Positions 57,658 to 64,000 of a stretch of 64,000 nt of DNA are shown one piece after another. How positions within the stretch are numbered: position 1 is the first letter of the stretch; each line of letters begins with the position of its first letter. The position numbers and the translations under genes are program-made. Source of the stretch: Puccinellia tenuiflora (lineage: Eukaryota > Streptophyta > Magnoliopsida > Poales > Poaceae); the NCBI GenBank assembly GCA_012064385.1, contig QRDG01001747.1, positions 194,335 to 258,334 on the forward strand, read 5' to 3'. Under the pieces are notes generated by a model. It saw nothing but the letters and a program-made list of their open reading frames with translations, made no database searches and was not told where the DNA came from.

Positions 57658-60600
57658 TTAGGTATAATATGGACGTAGCTGAGCTATGTTCCAAGGCCTC
57701 TTTGCCTCTGCATAAGGATCTAGAGTATGAGCTGTATCAGCTCCTTTGCCTACACTTGCCGGCTCTCGCACATCCATTAGATAGTACGATCCGTTGTTCA
57801 GATTCTTGCTTATGACGAACGGTCCTTCCCATGGTGGAGATAACTTGTGCATCCCTTCCTTACTCTGGACAAGGCGAAGCACTAAGTCTCCTTCCTGGAA
57901 AGTCCTGGTTTTGACTCTGCGTGCGTGATATCGCCGCAAGTCCTGCTGATAAACTGCTGATCTCTCAAGGGCTAACTCCCTTGCTTCCTCAAGTGCATCG
58001 ACCGAGTCCTGTCGGGCGAGTTCATTTTCTGTCTCAACATAATTGGCGACTCGTGGCGAGTCGTGCAACAAGTCGCTTGGCAAGACAGCTTCTGCTCCAT
58101 ACACCATGAAGAAAGGTGTGAAGCCAGTAGATCTGTTAGGAGTCGTCCTGATGCTCCAAAGCACTGCTGGTAACTCCTCAACCCAAGACCCGGCGGCTCT
58201 TAGCAAAGGGACTCGGAGCCGAGGCTTAATTCCCTTCAGCAACTCCTGATTTGCCCTCTCTGCTTGTCCATTGGACTGTGGATGTGCCACTGAGGCTAGG
58301 TCGAGTCTGATGTTGTTCTCACCACAAAACTTGGCCATCTCCCCAACTGATAAGTTGGTACCATTGTCTGTAATGATGCTATGAGGATACCCAAAACGTG
58401 TGGCTATCTTCTTGAAGAATCTCACAGCTGATGCACCGTCGACTCTGCTGACGGGTTCCACCTCCACCCACTTGGTGAACTTGTCAACTGCTACTAGCAG
58501 ATGGGTCTTCTGACAAGGCGACTTTGAGAAAGGGCCCACCATGTCGAGTCCCCAAACTGCAAATGGCCAAGTGATAGGGATGGTTCTGAGTTCTTGAGCT
58601 GGCACGTGGTCTTGCCTTGCGTACCTTTGACATCCATCACAGACTCGAACTATCCTCTCTGCATCTAAATGTGCTGTCAACCAAAAGAACCCGTGTCTGA
58701 AAGCTTTTGACACCAAGGATCTAGTGGATGCATGATGACCACAATCTCCTGCATGGATCTCTTGCAATATTTGCTTGCCCTCTTCTGGAGACACACATCT
58801 CTGGTAGACTCCAGTAACGCTTCTTCTATATAACTCGCCGTTAATGACTGTATAGGACTTGCATCGTCTGATGAGTTGCTTTTCGCTTGACCTCATCCTT
58901 TGGGAGTTCACCCCGCAGGAGATAGGCTAGGTAGGGCTCTGTCCACTGTTGGGATTGCTCGTACTGCTGCAACAAGTGCCGACTCTGGGTCTGGAAAGGC
59001 TAACTCCTCCTCTGTGGGCAACTTGACTGAAGGATGGTGGAGTTCATCCAAGAACACATTTGGTGGTACTTTCTCTCGACGAGAGCCGAGTCGTGATAAC
59101 GCATCTGCGGCTTCGTTCTTGCGTCTGTCAATATGCTCCACTTGATAACCAGAAAAGAACCCGGCTATCTGTTCGACTGCTCTTCTATAAGCTGCCATGT
59201 TTGCATCCTTCGAGTCCCAAGTTCCAGATACTTGCTGAGCTACGAGATCCGAGTCTCCAAAGCACCTGATACGCTTGATGTTCATCTCCTTGGCCAAACG
59301 CAGGCCATGTAGCAAAGCCTCATACTCTGCCATGTTATTGGTGCAATCAAAGTGTAACTGAAGGACGTATGCTAACTTATCTCCCTTAGGCGATGTTAAC
59401 ACCACGCCGGCTCCTGAGCCTTCCAACTGTCTGGACCCATCAAAGTGCATTGTCCAATACTTGGTGCAAGGGGTGCTTGGTGAAGATGTAAAATCTGTCC
59501 AATCATTGACAAAATCCACCAAAGCTTGAGATTTGATCGCTGTCCTTGGCTCATATGTGATATGATAAGGACCCAACTCAATTGCCCACTTGGCGACTCG
59601 CCCTGTTGCCTCTCTGTTGCGTATAATATCTGCTAGCGGTGCTGAACTCACCACCTTAATCGGATGCTCTTGGAAATAATGCTTGAGCTTTCTACTTGCA
59701 AGAAAAACTCCATAAACTAATTTCTGCCACTGAGGGTACCTTTGCTTTGACTCTGTGAGGACTTCACTGATGTAGTAGACAGGTCTCTGCACTGGGTACT
59801 CCTTTCCTTCCTCTGCACGTTCCACAACTACTACTGCGCTGACAACTCTCTCGTTGGCAGCTACATATAATAGCATGGGCTCCTTATCTGTAGGAGCTGC
59901 AAGCACTGGTGCTGTTGATAAAGTTTTCTTCAACTCCTCAAAAGCACGGTCAGCCTCTTCATCCCATAGGAATTTGTCTGACTTCTTCAGGAGTCGGTAG
60001 AGAGGACCCGCCTTCTCCCCGAGTCTGGAAATAAACCTGCTCAGAGCTGCCACACATCCAGTAAGCTTTTGGACGTCCTTCAGACAAGTCGGCTTCTGCA
60101 AGTTATGGATAGCCTTGATTTTCTCTGGATTTGCCTCAATGCCTCTCTCTGAAACGATGAAGCCTAGGAGTTTGCCAGCAGGGACTCCAAAGACACACTT
60201 GGTCGGGTTGAGCTTCATCTTATACTTGCGTAGGTTCTCAAAGGTTTCTGTCAAGTCTGCTATCAAAGAGTCGGCCTTCTGAGATTTGACAACTACATCA
60301 TCCACATAAGCATGAATATTCCTTCCAATCTGTTTTTTGAAACAGTTCTGTATACACCTCTGATATGTAGCTCCCGCATTCTTGAGTCCAAAGGGCATTG
60401 TTGTGTAACAAAATGCTCCAAAGGGCGTGATGAAGGACGTTTTCAACTCATCCTCTATGTTGAGTCTGATCTGATGGTACCCTGAATATGCATCCAAGAA
60501 ACAAAGCAACTCTGACCCCGCTGTGGAGTCGATGATTTGGTCTATGCGAGGTAGTGCAAACGGGTCCTTAGGGCAATGCTTGTTCAGGCCCGTGAAGTCA

Positions 60601-60890
60601 ATGCACATCCTCAACTCTCCTGTCTTCTTTGGTACCAACACTGGATTGGCCACCCACTCTGGGTGAAAGACCTCCTTGATGAACTCGGCTGCGAGGAGCC
60701 GAGCCACCTCTTCTCCTATGGCTTTCCTCCTGTCATCATGAAACTTGCGCAGACCCTGCTTGACTGGTCTTGCGTTAGGATTAACGTGTAAGCTGTGCTC
60801 GGCGAGTTCTCTCGGGACTCCTGGCATGTCAGATGGCTTCCATGCAAAAACGTCCCGGTTCTCACGGATGAACTCGACGAGCTCGCTTTC
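57658..60890 (-). pseudogene. Tat pol: RT, dual RNase H and integrase, broken
   Basis: Continues from the gag-protease frame after an in-frame TAG (60891-60893). Present: RT with CFLDAYSGYHQIRL and YVDDVV (about 60300), the first RNase H, then an archaeal-type RNase H (MHFDGSRQLEGSGAGVVLTS, about 59400-59455; MAEYEALLHGLRLA) characteristic of Tat. Two frameshifts between about 58890 and 58960 (around the LAYLLRGELPKDE segment) separate this from integrase, which has the HHCC head (GDCGHHASTRS; VCDGCQRYA), a DDE core (GLDMVGPF; SIITDNGTN; PQSNGQAERANQ) and the GPFVISK tail, ending at 57658. Confidence 0.88.
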
Positions 60891-63800
60891 CTATTTATCA
60901 GAGAGGTGTGCCCCAATGGTGAACTGCTTGGAAGAGTCACCAGGGGTGAAGTCGACTTGCTTTGTATCCTGAGCTGACTTGAATTTCATCTTCTCCTCTG
61001 TGGCCGGCTTCTTAAGGACCGAGTTGTCCTCCGGATCCACGTTTGCCTTGTAAAACTTCAGCTCCTCTTGAGCACAAGCTGTCTCAGCCATGGCTGCATC
61101 ACCAATCTCGCACTCCAATGCCATCTGTCTGCTGCCATTAACTGTGATGATTCCTGCTGGACCTGGCATCTTGAGCTTCAAGTACACATAACATGGCCTA
61201 GCCATAAACTTAAAATATGCAGGTCGACCAAAAAGAGCATGATATGGGCTCTTAAGGTCCACTACCTCAAAGGGCATAATCTCTGAACGAAAATTCTCCA
61301 CTGTGCCAAAAGCAACCTCAAGATAAATCTTACCAATGGGCTTAGCCGACTTCCCTGGTACTATCCCGTGGAACACTGTCTCTGTTGGAATTAGCTGTCT
61401 ATCTTGCAGCTGCATCCTCTTGAACGTGTCGTAATATAAGATGTTGATACTACTTCCACCATCCATAAGCACTTTGTTCAATGTATAGCCCCCAACTTGA
61501 GGTGCCACCACCAAGGCTAGCTGCCCTGGCTCGTCGACTCTTGGAGGATGATCTGCCCGACTCCATGTGATGGTTTGCTCTGACCACCTGAGCCACTGTG
61601 GAAGGGCCGGCTCTACTGCATTAACTGCTCTGACTTTCAACTTCTTGGAACGCTTGGACGTACTAGTCGTGAAGACATGGTAGCTGCCATGACTCGGGTT
61701 GTGCTGCCGAGTTGTGACATAATACTGACCATTGCCCTCGTGAAGCTGCTTCGGGTTCTGCTGGAACCCGCCCTGCTGGTGACCTCCTCCTTGAGGTTGG
61801 TTTGGGTTATTGCCGGCTCCTCCACCATTATTGCCGGGTCCTCCGGCTCCATTGTTTCCTCTATATCCACCATTGTTGTTACCTCCTCCTGGCCCTTGGA
61901 ACCTGGCGCGCTGCAAATCTACGCACTGTCCCAGGGTATGACCGCATCTACCGTTCTTGGCATGTTTAGGGCATGGAATTCTCAAGACCTCCTCTGTGCT
62001 TGGAGTGCGGCCTTGGTATCCACCAGAATTGTTGTCCTTACGCCTGACTCCAGTGTTTGTGTTGGCCACTAGGTCAGAGTTGTCTCCATACGGCCTCTTG
62101 CCACTACCTTGATTCTGGTTCTGATTCTGGTTCTGGTTCTGACCATTGCCACCTTGTCCTTTAGTTCCTTCCTCCTGATCCTTTGTTTTGTCTGTGGCAG
62201 CGTGCTTATTAGCACCTGCCATGATCTCACCAATCGTAAGGGGAATACCTTGATTCAGGCTCTCCTTCATACGACCTAGCTTCCAACTCAAGGGATTGTA
62301 ACTGCAATTTCTCTCCATCGCCATTAAGACTGAAACTGGTGGGAGTCCTTGTGAGGAGTTAATGATCTCTGAGACTCGCTTCATCCAGTGCCTTGCTGAC
62401 TCGCCCTTCCTCTGGACACATCGCTCCAGGTCCTCAATGGTGCTGAGTTTCTTGCATGTGCCTTGGAAATTCTGAATAAAAGCCGCCTTCAATTGCTCCC
62501 AAGAGTTGATTGACCTAGGAGGCAGGTTGCGCATCCACACCTTGGCTGCTCCCTCCATCATAAGATACATGAACTTGGCACACAGATTACCTGTGGCATT
62601 GCGAATACTCATTGCCATCTCGTATGTACCCAACCAAGAGGTCGGGTCCATGTTAGGCTCATAGTTTGGAACCTTGCGCGGCTCCTTGAAACTGCTAGGG
62701 AAGGACTCGGATCTGATGGCATCTGACAAACACTCTGGTCCTGTTAATGCTGGGGACGCACCAGGAGAAGTCACCTCCTCGTGGACCCGGCTCGGCTGAG
62801 GCGGGTTGGCTGCAAGCACTATCGCTCTGTCCCTCTCTGCCTCCCGAGCTCTTGCTGCTTCTCTCTCTCGTCGTTGCCTTGCTTCATCAACCACTAGCTG
62901 AGCTTGTGAAGCCGTTGGTATGTTTGCACGATTCCTCGCTAGTTCACGACGCCTTGCACTCGTAGAGTTTGCCGGGTTGGACTCGCCGTGCCGACTCCTC
63001 GTACCTGAGTTAAAGGGTGTTGAGTGTAGCCTACTTGCATCTGGAAAAGTTGGATACAAAGCCTGCTGAGTCAAGGCTGTTTTCAGTAACTCGATAGCCT
63101 CCCGAGTCTCCTGTCCTGCTGGTCCCTCTGGTACCACAATATTCTCCAATCTCAGAGTCGCCGCATGCACGTTGTCCATAGGATTGGAATAATGTCCCTC
63201 TGGAGTATGAAATCTGTTGGGCTGTGCCCCTAAGCCACCAGATGCTCCTCCTCCGACTCCTCCTTCAGGCGGTGGTCCGTTAGCACGGCTGCCTCCCGAT
63301 CCTTCTGGGGGTGGTGGTGGTGGTGGTGGTGGTGGTGCTCCTCCGGCTCCTCCTGCGGCGCCTCCTGCTGCCGCTGAGCCTCCTAGTCCGGCTCCTCTGC
63401 CTGGACCATTGGGTGTGGTGAATAAATTGGTTGGATTGATGTGGACTCCATCATGTAAGCGACTCCTGGCTCGGCGATGCTGAATTGAAGTAAGCTCCTC
63501 GCGGCGCCTCCGCACGACCTGAGCTTCATCTTGGACTCGGGCCTGCTCTGCAGCTAACCTCCGGTTTGCCTCCGTGATATCAGCTAACTGCTTCTCCAAC
63601 GCAGCACGAGCGTTGGTTAACTCGGCCGCCCTCTCTGCGGCATTACTTGCATTAATCTCCTTTGTCAACAAAGTTGTATCAAACTGATTCCCAGTGTTCC
63701 CAGACATGTAGACTCCCACAACACGAGCGCGTACTGGCGACTCCTCGTAATCCTCTTCCTCTATCCCGTACCCAAGTCGATCTTCAAACAAGGGTAGGAT

Positions 63801-63995
63801 GGACTCTGAATCTGCATCATAATCTGAATCTGACTCTTGCATCACATCTGGTTCCTCAGCTAGGGGTTCCTCAGACTCGGCGATGATGCCGACCTCTGAA
63901 GTTCCGACCGACTCCTCGCCGTCGGACTCGACGATGACAGTTAGCTCTGGCACCGACTCCGCCGAGTTCTCGCGAAGACCCGACGCGCACACCAT
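60891..63995 (-). CDS. Tat gag-protease, possibly incomplete at the window edge
   Basis: 1034 codons are open from ATG 63995 to TAG 60891. The frame is also open upstream to the edge, so the true start may be outside. Order: an acidic Ser/Glu N-terminus, a coiled coil (about residues 130-180), a Gly/Pro-rich linker with a (GGT)n-encoded Pro run, the retrotransposon Gag domain (SWLGTYEMAMSIRNATGNL; MYLMMEGAAKVWMRNLPP), a Gln/Asn-rich region, an unusual Cys/His cluster (CPKHAKNGRCGHTLGQC) rather than CCHC, and an aspartic protease with LMDGGSSINILYYD. The ending ..GAHLSDK followed in frame by pol sequence shows that the stop is a point mutation within the original gag-pol frame. Confidence 0.85.
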   Translation of the reverse strand: MVCASGLRENSAESVPELTVIVESDGEESVGTSEVGIIAESEEPLAEEPDVMQESDSDYDADSESILPLFEDRLGYGIEEEDYEESPVRARVVGVYMSGNTGNQFDTTLLTKEINASNAAERAAELTNARAALEKQLADITEANRRLAAEQARVQDEAQVVRRRREELTSIQHRRARSRLHDGVHINPTNLFTTPNGPGRGAGLGGSAAAGGAAGGAGGAPPPPPPPPPPEGSGGSRANGPPPEGGVGGGASGGLGAQPNRFHTPEGHYSNPMDNVHAATLRLENIVVPEGPAGQETREAIELLKTALTQQALYPTFPDASRLHSTPFNSGTRSRHGESNPANSTSARRRELARNRANIPTASQAQLVVDEARQRREREAARAREAERDRAIVLAANPPQPSRVHEEVTSPGASPALTGPECLSDAIRSESFPSSFKEPRKVPNYEPNMDPTSWLGTYEMAMSIRNATGNLCAKFMYLMMEGAAKVWMRNLPPRSINSWEQLKAAFIQNFQGTCKKLSTIEDLERCVQRKGESARHWMKRVSEIINSSQGLPPVSVLMAMERNCSYNPLSWKLGRMKESLNQGIPLTIGEIMAGANKHAATDKTKDQEEGTKGQGGNGQNQNQNQNQNQGSGKRPYGDNSDLVANTNTGVRRKDNNSGGYQGRTPSTEEVLRIPCPKHAKNGRCGHTLGQCVDLQRARFQGPGGGNNNGGYRGNNGAGGPGNNGGGAGNNPNQPQGGGHQQGGFQQNPKQLHEGNGQYYVTTRQHNPSHGSYHVFTTSTSKRSKKLKVRAVNAVEPALPQWLRWSEQTITWSRADHPPRVDEPGQLALVVAPQVGGYTLNKVLMDGGSSINILYYDTFKRMQLQDRQLIPTETVFHGIVPGKSAKPIGKIYLEVAFGTVENFRSEIMPFEVVDLKSPYHALFGRPAYFKFMARPCYVYLKLKMPGPAGIITVNGSRQMALECEIGDAAMAETACAQEELKFYKANVDPEDNSVLKKPATEEKMKFKSAQDTKQVDFTPGDSSKQFTIGAHLSDK
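63307..63336. repeat. (GGT)n microsatellite in Tat gag
   Basis: About nine GGT units on plus, encoding a Pro run in the minus-strand Gag linker. Confidence 0.85.
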
Positions 63996-64000
63996 CCCGA

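Larger units (their letters stand above)
51941..64000 (-). mobile_element. Tat-lineage Ty3/Gypsy retrotransposon with antisense gene, truncated by window edge
   Basis: The 3' LTR is at 51941-52496. gag, protease, RT-RNase H, a second RNase H and integrase follow on the minus strand towards higher coordinates. An extra gene on the plus strand (53053-57072) lies between integrase and the 3' LTR. A second, archaeal-type RNase H domain plus an antisense ORF in this position are hallmarks of the plant Tat lineage. The 5' LTR is outside the window. The element inserted in the Copia 5' LTR. Confidence 0.88.

Noticed and set aside
1..64000. tRNA or rRNA genes
   Set aside because: No convincing A-box/B-box pair, cloverleaf or rRNA segment was seen. 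The tRNA-like words are retroelement primer-binding sites.

Overview
The window is nuclear DNA from a grass, most likely a pooid of the wheat/barley group. Reasons: intron-containing plant genes, GC-rich monocot coding sequence, and dense nesting of CACTA, Helitron, Tourist/Stowaway-type MITEs, LINEs, and Copia, Reina-type and Tat-type LTR retrotransposons. No prokaryotic, viral or organellar layout is seen. The species assignment is inference.

Three host loci are visible. (1) 8271-9939 (+): a berberine-bridge-enzyme-like FAD oxidase. It is interrupted by an 81-bp retroposon-tail insertion that now looks like an intron, and broken by a 13-bp tandem duplication. (2) 11974-15043 (-): an intact four-exon cytosolic HSP101/ClpB1 disaggregase of 917 aa. 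(3) 34940-45250 (+): an organelle-type YebC/TACO1 protein of 308 aa in seven exons. Its second intron holds a 5'-truncated LINE, and its last intron (5.9 kb) holds a young, structurally intact Reina-type chromovirus. Both insertions are antisense to the host gene.

Left part (1-7865): the edge of a Gypsy-type LTR, a foldback repeat, a (TA)n-flanked MITE, hexanucleotide arrays, decayed CACTA and LINE pieces, and a Tourist-like element inside a small retroposon.

Centre (17932-31946): a probable non-autonomous Helitron of about 1.9 kb contains a Tourist-like MITE and a complete 12.1-kb CACTA transposon (TSD TTA) that landed about 44 bp from the Helitron 3' terminus. The CACTA carries a short coiled-coil/membrane ORF, a heavily broken TNP2 transposase, a 128-aa ORF, and a broken second gene with Transposase_24-, DUF8039- and Ulp1-like regions. 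It also holds 51-bp and 141-bp tandem repeats. A PIF/Harbinger-like segment (33145 to about 34690) follows.

Right part (45892-64000): a Copia element lacking the protease core has its 5' LTR split by a Tat-lineage Gypsy element that runs off the right edge. The Tat element has broken sense ORFs. On the opposite strand, between pol and the 3' LTR, it has an apparently intact five-exon gene of 1070 aa with its own TATA box. One intron of that gene carries an array of motifs resembling the element's polypurine tract. This antisense gene and the array are the most unusual structures in the window.
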